Shown: piece by piece, positions 1 to 8,190 of the stretch
Numbering within the stretch: the stretch's first letter is position 1
How the letters are laid out: every line of letters starts with the position of its first letter
Origin: Gemmatimonadota bacterium
Lineage (GTDB): Bacteria > Latescibacterota > UBA2968 > UBA8231
Direction: 5' to 3'
Assembly: GCA_009840005.1 (NCBI GenBank)
Contig: VXOR01000090.1
Location: 1 to 46,499, forward strand
Length of the DNA: 46,499 bases
Notes under the pieces: model-generated
What the model was told of the DNA's origin: nothing
Seen by the model: only the letters and a program-made list of their open reading frames with translations
Databases searched by the model: none
Made by a program: the position numbers and the translations under genes

Positions 1-12
1 TGGAATCCGACG

Positions 13-53
13 GGGGCAACCACGAGGGTTGCCCCTACAATGCGTAACATCAG
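13..53. repeat. GGGGC/GCCCC hairpin repeat plus TGCGTAACATCAG motif
   Basis: A perfect 9-bp stem (GGGGCAACC at 13-21, GGTTGCCCC at 27-35, 5-base loop) is followed by TACAA and then TGCGTAACATCAG at 41-53. The same 13-mer recurs at 24150-24162, and a similar stem ending in GCCCCTAC recurs at 7338-7370 and 37619-37645. It is therefore a dispersed repeat rather than a gene-specific terminator. It lies just upstream of the dsbD start, where it may also end transcription from outside the window. Confidence 0.6.
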
Positions 54-79
54 TTCCTAATTTCCCTTTCGAGGCTCCC

Positions 80-2206
80 ATGTACAATCTCATCCTGCTT
101 CTCACCTTAGTGCTCTGCGGGCGGCTCTATGCCGACGATCATCCGGTGCAGGCCAAATTTTTGGCCGATGTAGATGCCATAGTGCCCGGCCAGTCCTTGC
201 GGCTGGGGATCGAGTTGACAATGGATGAAAAATGGCACACCTACTGGATTTTTAGCGGCGACGCTGGCCTGCCCATCGAAGTCGAATGGCAGCTACCTGC
301 CGGTGTTGTGGTAGGGCCGCTGCAATGGCCCTTGCCCAACAAATTTGAGGAACAGGGGGAGTTGGTGGTCTATGGGTATGCCGACGAAGTGTTGCTCATG
401 GCCGAGGCTACTGCGCCGCAGGCGTTAGCAGCGGGGGATACGCTGCACCTTGCAGCCGAAGTCTCTTGGCTAGTATGCCGCGAGTTGTGCATCCCTGGAG
501 GAGCATCGTTGACGTTGGCGTTGCCGGTGGCCGCCGTCGGCAAGCCGAGTGCCCAGCAGGCGCAATTTGACCGCTATGCAGCACAGGTGCCGGGCGCGTT
601 GGACGAGCGCGTTGCGGTAGAACTCGCCGTGCGGGGCGAGGGGGCTGTGGAGGTTGAGGTGCGCCTTTCCCATGAGGGAAAGGCTTTCGAGCAGAGCGAA
701 CAGGTGCCCGACTTTTATCCGCTGGCCGCCGCCGATTTTGCGTTTTCCACTCGGCGGCTAGCCGCCGATTACCTCGTGCTGTCTGTCGAACCCTACGGCG
801 ACGCCGAAGTCGATACGTTGCGCGGAGTGCTCGTTTATGGGCTAGATGGCGCGGTGCAGGCCGGGACGCTGGCGCTGGATTTGCGCGCTGCGCCGCGCCA
901 GGGAGAGGGGATCTTGGCGCGGGATTACCGCGCGGCTAGCGGGGAGGTCGCGCGGTCGCTGTGGGTCTATATCGCCTTTGCGGCGTTGGGTGGGTTAATT
1001 CTCAACTTGATGCCCTGCGTGTTGCCGGTCATCTCGCTCAAGGTGCTCGGCTTTGTCAATCAAGCCGGCGAGGAGACCAAGCGGGTGCAGCAACTAGGGT
1101 GGGCGTTTTGCGCCGGGATTGTGGCCACTTTTCTGGCGCTGGCGCTAGCGGTGCTGTTGGTCAAAAGCAGTGGTGAGCAGATCGGCTGGGGCTTTCAGTT
1201 TCAGTACCCGGGTTTTGTGGTGGCGATGAGCGCCTTGGTTTTTGCATTGGCCTTAAGTTTGTTCGGCGTCTATGAAATCCTGCTCCCGGGGACCAGTAAC
1301 TTGGGGGGGATAGAGGGGCGCGAGGGGTTGACAGGCTCCTTTCTCAACGGCGTGCTGGCGACGATTTTGGCCACGCCCTGCACCGCGCCCTTTTTGGGGA
1401 CCGCGCTGGGGTTTGCCTTCGCCCAGCCGGCCCTCGTCGTCGTCGCGGTCTTTTTGGCGATTGGCGTGGGTATGGCGCTGCCGTATGTGGTGCTGGCGAT
1501 CAAGCCGGCGTGGATCGGGCGCTTGCCCAAGCCCGGGCCTTGGATGGTGCGCTTCAAGCAGCTAATGGGCTTTTTGCTGATGGCCACGGTGCTGTGGTTA
1601 CTGTGGGTCTTAGGCAATCAGGTCGGCGTCGAAGGCGTGGTGTGGACCGGGGCCTTTTTGCTGGGTCTGGGTCTGGCCTGCTGGGTCTGGGGTCAGTGGG
1701 GCAGTTTCCTGCATCCCAACCCCGCAAAACTGCTGGCCCGAGCGGTGGCGCTGATTCTGGTTTTGGGCAGCTATGTGATCTTTGTCCATCCGCTGTTGGC
1801 TGCGGAGCAGACTCTATCCGAGCAGACCACCGCACCTGACTTAGACTGGCAGCCGTTTAGCGCCGCGCACGTTGAGGAATTGGTCGCGGGCGGGCAGATG
1901 GTCTTTATCGACTTTACAGCCGAGTGGTGCTGGACGTGTAAGGTCAACGAGCGGGCCGTGCTGGCGCAGCAAGTGGTACGCGAGCGATTCTCCGCGCACA
2001 ATGTGGCGCTAGTCAAAGCCGATTGGACCAACCGCAATCCCGAGATCACCCAGCTCTTGCGCGCCTTTGGACGCTCAGGGGTGCCCTTGTACGTGATCTT
2101 TCCCGCCGGTCTTATTGACCAGCCGCTGGTGTTGCCCGAGGTTATTACGGCAGAAATGGTCATCGAAAAACTAGACGCGGCCGCCGCGCTTGCTAGTGGA
2201 GTCTGA
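80..2206 (+). CDS. dsbD: DsbD-family protein-disulfide reductase
   Basis: This inner-membrane protein carries electrons from cytoplasmic thioredoxin to periplasmic thiol partners. With ATG at 80 it has 708 residues and starts with a signal peptide (YNLILLLTLVLCG). A GTG/ATG-type start further upstream at 29 would put extra residues before that signal and is unlikely. The periplasmic N-terminal domain holds a CRELC cysteine pair. The multi-TM core carries the two conserved cysteines in LMPCVLP (C313) and ATPCTAPFLG (C434). The C-terminal thioredoxin domain has WCWTC (C617, C620). All redox cysteines expected for the family are present, and the layout resembles the ScsB/DsbD group. The glycosyltransferase gene starts 3 bases after the stop, so the two are probably co-transcribed, although no functional link is evident. 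Family assignment is firm; the periplasmic partner is unknown. Confidence 0.93.
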   Translation: MYNLILLLTLVLCGRLYADDHPVQAKFLADVDAIVPGQSLRLGIELTMDEKWHTYWIFSGDAGLPIEVEWQLPAGVVVGPLQWPLPNKFEEQGELVVYGYADEVLLMAEATAPQALAAGDTLHLAAEVSWLVCRELCIPGGASLTLALPVAAVGKPSAQQAQFDRYAAQVPGALDERVAVELAVRGEGAVEVEVRLSHEGKAFEQSEQVPDFYPLAAADFAFSTRRLAADYLVLSVEPYGDAEVDTLRGVLVYGLDGAVQAGTLALDLRAAPRQGEGILARDYRAASGEVARSLWVYIAFAALGGLILNLMPCVLPVISLKVLGFVNQAGEETKRVQQLGWAFCAGIVATFLALALAVLLVKSSGEQIGWGFQFQYPGFVVAMSALVFALALSLFGVYEILLPGTSNLGGIEGREGLTGSFLNGVLATILATPCTAPFLGTALGFAFAQPALVVVAVFLAIGVGMALPYVVLAIKPAWIGRLPKPGPWMVRFKQLMGFLLMATVLWLLWVLGNQVGVEGVVWTGAFLLGLGLACWVWGQWGSFLHPNPAKLLARAVALILVLGSYVIFVHPLLAAEQTLSEQTTAPDLDWQPFSAAHVEELVAGGQMVFIDFTAEWCWTCKVNERAVLAQQVVRERFSAHNVALVKADWTNRNPEITQLLRAFGRSGVPLYVIFPAGLIDQPLVLPEVITAEMVIEKLDAAAALASGV

Positions 2207-2209
2207 GCC

Positions 2210-3031
2210 GTGTTCTCGGTTGTCATTCCCGTGTACAATCGCCGCGCATTAGTCGGCCGGGCGATCCGTTCGGTACTGGCGCAGCAGGGGGTGGACTTTG
2301 AGGTGATCGTGGTTGATGATGCCTCTGACGACGGCACGCCTGAGCAAGTGCGCGAGGAATTTGGCGACGCAGTCAAAATAGTGAGTTTGGCAGCAAACAG
2401 CGGAGTCTCCGCCGCGCGCAATCGCGGGATCGCGGCCGCCGCAGGCGAGTGGATCGCCTTGCTCGACTCGGACGACGAGTGGTTGCCCAACAAACTTGCA
2501 CGCCAAACAGCGGCCCTGCACGAGAGCGGATTGTTGATCTGCCACACCGACGAGATCTGGATCCGCAATGGCGTGCGGGTCAATCCCCACAAACACCACC
2601 AGAAATACGGCGGCGACATTTTCTTTCAGGCTTTGCCCTTGTGTGTTATGTCGCCTTCGTCGATTGCAATTCACCGTCGGGTCTTTGCGGACGTTGGCAT
2701 GTTTGATGAATGCCTACCTGCCTGCGAAGACTACGAACTTTGGCTGCGGATTACCTGTCGCTATGAGGTGGTCTATTTAGCGGAGCAACTCATCCGCAAA
2801 TACGGCGGCCACGCCGATCAACTATCGCAGGCGCACTACGCGATGGATCGCTTCCGCGTGTACGCGCTCGACAAGCTATTGCGTGCGGAACTGCAACTCG
2901 CAGCAGATCGCGCTGCGGCTGCGCGCGCTATGCTGTTGCGCAAGGCGCGGATTGTCGAGCGCGGAGCAGCTAAACGCGACAACGTGGAATTGCAGCAACA
3001 GATGGGCGACTATATAGCACATTGGCAGTGA
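2210..3031 (+). CDS. Family 2 glycosyltransferase
   Basis: A 273-residue GT-A fold enzyme expected to move a sugar from a nucleotide-sugar donor to a surface glycan or lipid acceptor at the cytoplasmic membrane face. The N-terminus shows the GT2 start SVVIPVYNR, then VVDDASDDGT, then SAARNRG and the metal-binding LLDSDDEW (DxD). A later ACEDYELWLR matches the ED catalytic-base region of the family. The start is GTG, 3 bases after the dsbD stop, with a GGAG ribosome site inside the end of dsbD. The C-terminal 60 residues are Ala/Arg-rich and helical with no TM segment, so it is soluble or peripheral. Sugar and acceptor cannot be read from the sequence. Confidence 0.9.
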   Translation: MFSVVIPVYNRRALVGRAIRSVLAQQGVDFEVIVVDDASDDGTPEQVREEFGDAVKIVSLAANSGVSAARNRGIAAAAGEWIALLDSDDEWLPNKLARQTAALHESGLLICHTDEIWIRNGVRVNPHKHHQKYGGDIFFQALPLCVMSPSSIAIHRRVFADVGMFDECLPACEDYELWLRITCRYEVVYLAEQLIRKYGGHADQLSQAHYAMDRFRVYALDKLLRAELQLAADRAAAARAMLLRKARIVERGAAKRDNVELQQQMGDYIAHWQ

Positions 3032-3040
3032 TAGGGTCGC

Positions 3041-3085
3041 AACAAAACCCCCCTAGTCCGTCCACGCGGACTAGGGGGATTTGTT
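3041..3085. terminator. Bidirectional rho-independent terminator
   Basis: A 12-bp perfect stem, CCCCCTAGTCCG (3049-3060) with CGGACTAGGGGG (3067-3078) and a 6-base loop, is flanked by AACAAAA on the left and ATTTGTT on the right, which extend the pairing. It sits between the convergent glycosyltransferase (+) and HTH regulator (-), so it probably serves both strands. Confidence 0.85.
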
Positions 3086-3101
3086 GGTTCTGTAAAGCCT
3101 G

Positions 3102-3488
3102 TTATTCGCCGAGTTGTTCCTTGAGTTCCCGCTTGCTCATGGTGCGGAGTTTGGCAAGCCCTGGGAGGTGCTGGCCACGCGGTTTGGAACTGCCCGCTTC
3201 CCAGCGCAGCACGGTGTTGGTGCTAACATTGAGCAGCTTGCCGAGATCGGCTTGGGAGAGCTTGAGGCGCTTGCGATGCTTCTTGATTGTATTCGGTGAG
3301 ATGCGGAGTTGTTTTCGCTTGTCGCCAGCGGATGCTTCGCTGGTTTTGGCGGCTGGTTTGGCCTTTGCTGAGCCGAGTTGCTTTTCTAAGCCGCGCACTG
3401 TTTTGTTGAGATCGCGCATTTGAGCTTGCACTTCTTTGCGGACGATCTTGCCGATCTCTTCTTTCAGAAGGGCTGCGAGGGTAGGCAT
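3102..3488 (-). CDS. XRE-type helix-turn-helix regulator with N-terminal helix
   Basis: A 128-residue DNA-binding protein. Residues about 65-110 form a Cro/C1-type HTH with the typical order RKRLKLSQADLGKLLNVS, then TNTVLRWEAG for the recognition helix and turn. The first 40 residues are charged and amphipathic (EEIGKIVRKEVQAQMRDL), consistent with a coiled coil for dimerisation, followed by an Ala/Lys linker. A good ribosome site (AAAGGA) precedes the ATG. The 100 bases upstream are very AT-rich, consistent with a promoter. It stands alone, so its targets are unknown; autoregulation is common in such proteins. The C-terminus shows no ligand or protease domain. Confidence 0.8.
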   Translation of the reverse strand: MPTLAALLKEEIGKIVRKEVQAQMRDLNKTVRGLEKQLGSAKAKPAAKTSEASAGDKRKQLRISPNTIKKHRKRLKLSQADLGKLLNVSTNTVLRWEAGSSKPRGQHLPGLAKLRTMSKRELKEQLGE

Positions 3489-4105
3489 AAAAAATCCTTT
3501 CGCCGTTGAGTGTGTGTATGTATAACATTTCCAAATTAAAAAAAATATAATTATTTAGCAAATATGGTTGAAATGGCATTGCACGATTGGCAAACGCCAA
3601 GTTGGCAACAAGAACCACCGCAGGTATTCTAGCTAGCCGGTGAACTATAAACGAGTGTCTTGTATTGACCCGAACAAAACGTATGAGATCACGTATAGAA
3701 CTCGACGATATTTGCGCCAACTAGCTAGGCAAAATTTTGCGAATTGGCGCATTGCTATATAGCAACCCTACATTATTCAAGACTGGATTCCCGCTTGCAC
3801 GGGAATGACTCCTCATAGTATAGAAAAGACGGTTCGGATGAACATTCTTCAAGTCATTTAGGACTGCTAGAGCATGGCGTATAGAGCAAAACTTACCACG
3901 ACAAAGGAGGGGCGAGCGGCGCGAAAGGATATATTCGCGCCGTTATTTTTTGTGCGTCTGAGCGATATGGGGAAGGCGCGTTTATATAGAGCGAAACGAG
4001 GCTAGCGGACAACTAAACTGTTTCTGCTCCAACGCAAAAAGACGCCAACTGCCGGCGACAAATTGCGCGTGCCAACGCAGCGTTTGCTAGATACTTTTTT
4101 GCGGC
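3489..4105. other. Gene-free stretch with repeats and one hairpin
   Basis: No convincing gene. The AT-rich start (3520-3570) is probably the regulator's promoter. TTGCTATATAGCAA (3752-3765) is a perfect 14-base palindrome, and 3757-3773 matches the repeat at 14735-14751 (opposite strand) in 16 of 17 bases. ATTCCCGCTTGCACGGGAAT (3787-3806) is a 7-bp hairpin of a type common between bacterial genes. CGGCGCGAA/TTCGCGCCG (3917-3925 with 3934-3942) followed by TTATTTTTT looks like a terminator for plus-strand transcription, although no gene precedes it. Confidence 0.6.
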
Positions 4106-5584
4106 CTAGACGTTGTACGCTGTCGATGCCGTCGTTCCTCCGCGCCCGGTCCAGTTGGTGTGAAAGAACATGCCGCGCGGCTTGTCAGTGCGCTCATAGG
4201 TGTGGGCACCGAAGTAGTCGCGCTGGGCTTGGAGTAGGTTGGCGGGCAGGCGGGCAGAGCGATAGCCATCGTAGTACGCGAGGGCACTGGCAAAGGTCGG
4301 CACGGGGATGCCGAGGGTCACGGCCGTGGCTACGACCCTGCGCCAAGACGCTTGGGTTTGCGCGAGTGCTGTGCTGAAGTAAGGCGCAAGCAGCAGATTG
4401 GCCAGCGTTGGATCCGCGTCAAAGGCTTCCTTGATGCGGCCCAAAAACTGAGCGCGGATAATACAGCCACCGCGCCACAGCAGGGCGATGCCCCCATAGT
4501 TAAGTTCCCAGCCGTATTCGCGGGCGGCGAGGGCGAGCAATTGATAGCCTTGGGCGTAGGAGCAAATTTTGGCTGCGTACAGGGCTTGGCGGATGTCTGC
4601 GACGAAAGCGCCTTTGTCGCCAGTAAACGATGCTTCTGAGCCTTGGAGAACTTCAGCCGCCGCCACGCGCTCGTCTTTGAGAAAGGATAGGGCGCGGCTA
4701 AATACCGCTTCGGTAATGGCGGTTACTGGAGCGCCCAATTGCAGGGCGTCGATGCCGGTCCATTTGCCGGTGCCCTTTTGGCCAGCTGTATCGAGTATTA
4801 CATCGACCATTGGCTGGCCGGTCTCGTCGTCGATCTTGGCGAGAATATCGCCGGTGATTTCGATGAGGTAGCTGTCGAGTTCACCTTCGTTCCACTGCTT
4901 GAAAATTTCGCTCTGTTCCTGCGGCCCAATACCGAGACCCTCGCGCATCAGGGCGTATGCCTCGGCGATCATCTGCATGTCGCCGTACTCAATGCCGTTG
5001 TGGACCATTTTCACGTAGTGGCCAGCACCGTCGCGTCCGACCCAATCGCAACACGGCTTCGACCTGAGCTCCGCCGAAGGGCTGCCGTCTTCTACTTTGG
5101 CGGCAATGGCTTGAAAGAGGTCTCTGATGTGGGGCCAGGCGGCGGGGTTGCCACCGGGCATGATGCTCGGGCCTTTGAGTGCCCCCTCCTCGCCGCCGGA
5201 GACGCCCGTGCCCACATAAAGCAAGCCTTTGGCCGCTAGCTCTTGGGTGCGGCGAGTCGTGTCTTGGTAGTTGGAGTTGCCACCGTCGATGAGGATGTCG
5301 CCTTCGTCGAGCAAGGGTACGAGCTCGGCTATGACGCGGTCCACGGCTTGGCCGGCTTGCACCATCAGCATCACGCGGCGCGGTTTTTTGAGCTGGGCGA
5401 GCAGGTCTGCTGGCGAGTGGGTGCCGATGATGGATTGGCCGTGGGCGCGGCCGGCCATAAAGGCATCGACCTTGGCGGTTGTGCGGTTGTAAACGGCAAC
5501 AGTAAAACCGTGGCTAGCCATGTTGAGGACGAGGTTTTCGCCCATTACGGCTAGCCCGATTAGGCCGATGTCTGCTCGGCTCAT
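4106..5584 (-). CDS. gnd: 6-phosphogluconate dehydrogenase, decarboxylating
   Basis: Oxidises 6-phosphogluconate to ribulose 5-phosphate and CO2, making NADPH in the pentose phosphate pathway. The protein has 492 residues, slightly above the usual 470-480. The N-terminal Rossmann motif is GLAVMGENL, followed by VYNRT, the substrate loop GVSGGEEGALKGPS, the catalytic GAGHYVKMVHNGIEYGD and the C-terminal YFGAHTYERTDKPRG. Part of the extra length is an in-frame insert at about residues 169-177 (SPSAELRSK), just before the catalytic-lysine helix, encoded by a repeat element at 5057-5080. The ATG overlaps the stop of pgi by 4 bases (ATGA), so the two are translationally coupled. Function is firm; whether the insert affects activity is unknown, though it falls in a surface-loop region judging from the family alignment I remember. 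Confidence 0.96.
   Translation of the reverse strand: MSRADIGLIGLAVMGENLVLNMASHGFTVAVYNRTTAKVDAFMAGRAHGQSIIGTHSPADLLAQLKKPRRVMLMVQAGQAVDRVIAELVPLLDEGDILIDGGNSNYQDTTRRTQELAAKGLLYVGTGVSGGEEGALKGPSIMPGGNPAAWPHIRDLFQAIAAKVEDGSPSAELRSKPCCDWVGRDGAGHYVKMVHNGIEYGDMQMIAEAYALMREGLGIGPQEQSEIFKQWNEGELDSYLIEITGDILAKIDDETGQPMVDVILDTAGQKGTGKWTGIDALQLGAPVTAITEAVFSRALSFLKDERVAAAEVLQGSEASFTGDKGAFVADIRQALYAAKICSYAQGYQLLALAAREYGWELNYGGIALLWRGGCIIRAQFLGRIKEAFDADPTLANLLLAPYFSTALAQTQASWRRVVATAVTLGIPVPTFASALAYYDGYRSARLPANLLQAQRDYFGAHTYERTDKPRGMFFHTNWTGRGGTTASTAYNV
5057..5080. repeat. Palindromic coding-insertion element, copy in gnd
   Basis: A 24-base element beginning CTTCGACCTGAG on the plus strand and ending GCCGAAGG. 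It differs by a single base from the copy at 15713-15736 in addA. Here it is read as PSAELRSK in the minus-strand gnd frame and adds eight residues without a frameshift. Confidence 0.8.
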
Positions 5585-7275
5585 TGGACTTCTCCTGTGG
5601 GGTCGTTGTTTGAGTCTAAGGCGCGGCGCAATTGAGCAATGCCCGCGGCGATGTCTGCGCCTAAATGGATGCGGAGTACGGCCCGCCCTTGATCGACGAG
5701 GGCTTGGCGGTCGCCGAGAGCTTGGGCTTGGGCGAGGACGCCAAAGGTGATGCTAGAATCTGCAGCCCCGGCTTCGTCGGGAATCGGCGCGTCCTCTGCT
5801 GAGTTGGCCGTTAGCTGAATGAAAAGTCCGCGTCCGGCGTCGCCCTTGTGCAGTTGGCCGGTCGAGTGCAGGAAGCGCGGGCCAAAGCCGAGGGTCGTGG
5901 CTAGGCCGGTGCGCGCTAATAGCTGGCGGCGCAGGTCTTGGAGGACGGCGGTGGTTGTCGGGGTTGGCGGGAGGTGCGCTTGCAGGGCAATGTACGCGCG
6001 TCCCGGCTCACCGCTTGCCAGAAAGTGCGCTAGGGCCTGTGGCAAGGTGGTGCCCTGCACGGGTCCGTATAGCGCGAGACCATCGACGAGGTCGGGGGCA
6101 GGGGCGGGCAGTGCGCCGCGTTGCTGGTAGGCGGCCACCATCTGGCGAGCTAGTTCCTTGGCCGCCTCGACATCGGGCTGGTCGAAGGGATGGATGTTGA
6201 GGAAGAATCCGGCGATGGCCGTGGCGATTTCCCAGTGCAAGAAGGTCGCGCCGAGCTCGTAGGCGTCCGCTAGCTGGAGGCACAAGACGGGGTGCCCGGC
6301 CGCGGCAATGGCTTGGGCTTGGGCATCGGCCGCGTCGTCCAAGCGGAGGTGGACGAAGAGCCGGTCGGGTCCGTAGGTATGAGCGGCGCGCTCAGGTTCT
6401 AGATCGACTGGCAGCAGGCCCTTGCCGTCTTTGCCGGTGCTCTCGGCGATGAGTTGCTCGATCCAAGCGCCGACTGCGCTGATGGTGGGCGAAGCGATGA
6501 GGGTCAGCTTGTCGCGGCCAGCGAGGGCACCCGCGCCGAGAAAGGCCCCGAGTTGAATGCCCGGTTGCGGGTCGGCAAGGGCTTGATCGGCCCGGTCGAG
6601 TAGGCGGTCGAGCTCCGCGCCAATGGCACCAGCCGCAACCAAGCCATAATACGACAGGGCTGAGTAGCGCCCGCCGATGTTGGGGTCGTTGCGGAAGATG
6701 TGGCGAAAGCCGAGGCGTTGCGCGAGGGCTTCGAGGCCGCTGCCTGGGTCGGTGATGGCGGTGAAGTGCTGGCCGGCTTCTGCGGGTCCGAGGACGTCCG
6801 CGGTGTGGTTGTAGAAGTACTTGAGCAAGGACAGCGTCTCTACAGTGCCGCCGGACTTGGTAGCTGGAAGAAATAGGGTTCGGGCTGGGTCGAGCGAGCG
6901 CACCTTGGCCAAGACGGCGTCGGGCTGGGTGCTGTCGAGCACCGAGAGGTCGAGAAATTTATCGGCCACGCCAAAGATTGCGCGAAATACTTCTGGCGCG
7001 AGGCTAGAGCCGCCCATGCCCAACAGCAGGGCGTGGGTGTAGCCATCGGCGCGGACGGCGTCGATACATTGGCGGATGGGGCCGATGGCGTCCCGCATGA
7101 CGCGTGGGCTGTCGAGCCATCCGAGCCGGTTGGCAATCTCGGTGGGGTCGGGTCGCCAGACCGTGTGATCGCGCGCGAGGATGCGCTCATAGACGCGCTC
7201 GGCGGCTAAGCGCTCGGCGGCCTGTTGCACTTGGGCACTGAAGTCGGCCGCGGCCCGCAAGGCGGAAATCTGCAT
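5581..7275 (-). CDS. pgi: Glucose-6-phosphate isomerase
   Basis: Interconverts glucose 6-phosphate and fructose 6-phosphate. The 564-residue protein has SIS-type sugar-phosphate domains: LLLGMGGSSLAPEV near residue 85, the substrate loop TKSGGTVETL near 138 and the signature GGRYSALSYYGL near 200. The sequence is closest in style to the isomerase half of bifunctional transaldolase-isomerase proteins, but no transaldolase domain precedes it here and none is encoded next to it. It is first in an operon with gnd, linking glycolytic entry to NADPH production. An AGGACA ribosome site precedes the ATG. The upstream 190 bases hold a hairpin repeat but no recognisable regulator site. Confidence 0.92.
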   Translation of the reverse strand: MQISALRAAADFSAQVQQAAERLAAERVYERILARDHTVWRPDPTEIANRLGWLDSPRVMRDAIGPIRQCIDAVRADGYTHALLLGMGGSSLAPEVFRAIFGVADKFLDLSVLDSTQPDAVLAKVRSLDPARTLFLPATKSGGTVETLSLLKYFYNHTADVLGPAEAGQHFTAITDPGSGLEALAQRLGFRHIFRNDPNIGGRYSALSYYGLVAAGAIGAELDRLLDRADQALADPQPGIQLGAFLGAGALAGRDKLTLIASPTISAVGAWIEQLIAESTGKDGKGLLPVDLEPERAAHTYGPDRLFVHLRLDDAADAQAQAIAAAGHPVLCLQLADAYELGATFLHWEIATAIAGFFLNIHPFDQPDVEAAKELARQMVAAYQQRGALPAPAPDLVDGLALYGPVQGTTLPQALAHFLASGEPGRAYIALQAHLPPTPTTTAVLQDLRRQLLARTGLATTLGFGPRFLHSTGQLHKGDAGRGLFIQLTANSAEDAPIPDEAGAADSSITFGVLAQAQALGDRQALVDQGRAVLRIHLGADIAAGIAQLRRALDSNNDPTGEVQ

Positions 7276-7337
7276 TGAATGTCCTGAGTTCGTGATCGGT
7301 AGCCAGTGGCCAGCCCACTAGCAGGTGCGATATTCTC

Positions 7338-7370
7338 GTAGGGGCGGTGCGGAGCGCGAACCGCCCCTAC
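7338..7370. repeat. GTAGGGGC hairpin repeat
   Basis: A perfect 11-bp inverted repeat, GTAGGGGCGGT (7338-7348) with ACCGCCCCTAC (7360-7370), around an 11-base loop. It belongs to the same GTAGGGGC...GCCCCTAC family as the copies at 13-38 and 37619-37645. Confidence 0.7.
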
Positions 7371-7464
7371 TTTCGCCAGCATGACAAAAACTGTGTAACG
7401 TCAGGCAAAAAAGTACGCGGTCGGACGGGGAACGCAAACGACGCGATTTAGCGAAGGAGACTCT

Positions 7465-7566
7465 ATGCAAGCGACACTTTACACAGATGATGGTGTGTAT
7501 TTCACCTTCCCCTCGTTCCTGTCTGAGATTCTCCACCCCTACTTCCGCATCAACCAACGCCGTTAG
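7465..7566 (+). pseudogene. Truncated copy of the 77-residue small-protein gene
   Basis: The first 13 codons (MQATLYTDDG, then VYF) match the start of the gene at 12162 almost exactly, including the CTCTATGCAAGCGACAC context before and after the ATG. After codon 14 the sequence diverges and ends at TAG after 33 codons. The upstream ribosome site (GAAGGAGA) is kept. I read it as the 5-prime stub of a second copy broken by deletion or replacement. A live 33-residue peptide cannot be excluded. Confidence 0.65.
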
Positions 7567-7918
7567 ACGCTGCCTCAACAGGAGGCAGAACCATTCCACT
7601 GAGCATATCCTACGCCGCAACCGCCTGCCGCGTATGTGCGATGTTTGGACGCACTAAAAGCGACAATTCGACGCATTTATGCGATATATCCGCGCACTTT
7701 TAGGGCATCAAGAGAGTCTCGCACCGAGCCTGAGAGAAAGGCGAGAAATCATGTCTATATTTTATAAGGTGTTTTATAACAGGTATTTAGGACGCATAAA
7801 ATCAAATATACTAGCACGATCATCGCCCGCTATCCACGCATTGGCACGGTTATTGCGATGATGCTTACAAAGGCGACATGCCGCACTCATCCGCAGTGCT
7901 AGAAAGGAGGTAACGCTT

Positions 7919-7966
7919 ATGAAGTATGTCGTCTCAACTGGGCTTAACGGCCTTAGCGGTCAATAA
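7919..7966 (+). other. 15-codon ORF behind a strong ribosome site
   Basis: AAGGAGGT (7904-7911) lies 7 bases before an ATG that opens MKYVVSTGLNGLSGQ and stops at 7964-7966, three bases before the ATG of the next fragment. The spacing is ideal for initiation, so this may be the preserved start of a gene whose middle was lost and whose tail is the fragment at 7970-8134. No family is recognisable. Confidence 0.3.
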
Positions 7967-7969
7967 TTC

Positions 7970-8134
7970 ATGTTCATCACCGAAGAACCCGAGGAGTTCA
8001 CCAAGTCTAAAAGACCGATCCGCACTCCATTCTTTTTTCGGTTAGTCTGGGATCCAAAGCAGACGATGTGGCGCTTTGTAGAGTGTTTTTACAACTCCGA
8101 TCTACCGCACTTTTTTCTGCTTTCCAAGATGTAA
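7970..8134 (+). pseudogene. 3-prime fragment of a paralogue of the secreted protein at 8191
   Basis: The 54 codons starting MFITEEPEEF run to TAA and match the last 55 or so residues of the protein at 8191-9027. Shared landmarks are FRL(V/I)WDP, the W-x-VE-x-F(Y/F)NS stretch and a final -M stop. DNA similarity is visible as well (CATGTTCAT, TTTTTTCGG, CTGGGATCC). The signal peptide and the first 220 residues are missing, so this is a decayed tandem copy. Confidence 0.75.
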
Positions 8135-8190
8135 CCAGTCTTGCGAGATCTATGACCACTGGCTTCCAGTTATCCAACAAGGGGGATACC

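Larger units (their letters stand above)
7276..8190. other. Gene-poor stretch with decayed gene fragments
   Basis: 915 bases with no intact gene that I can support. Contents: a hairpin repeat (7338-7370); TGTGTAACGTCAG near 7393, a variant of the motif at 41-53; a 5-prime fragment of the 77-residue gene (7465-7566); an inverted repeat CTGCCTC/GAGGCAG (7570-7588); a 15-codon ORF behind a strong ribosome site (7919-7966); and the 3-prime fragment of the secreted-protein gene (7970-8134). Confidence 0.6.

Noticed and set aside
3874..4005. 43-codon ORF starting MAYRAKLTTTKEG
   Set aside because: No ribosome site, no family, and a terminator-like hairpin lies inside it.
7679..7861. 60-codon open frame
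   Set aside because: Basic, low-information sequence with no ribosome site in a region of gene debris.
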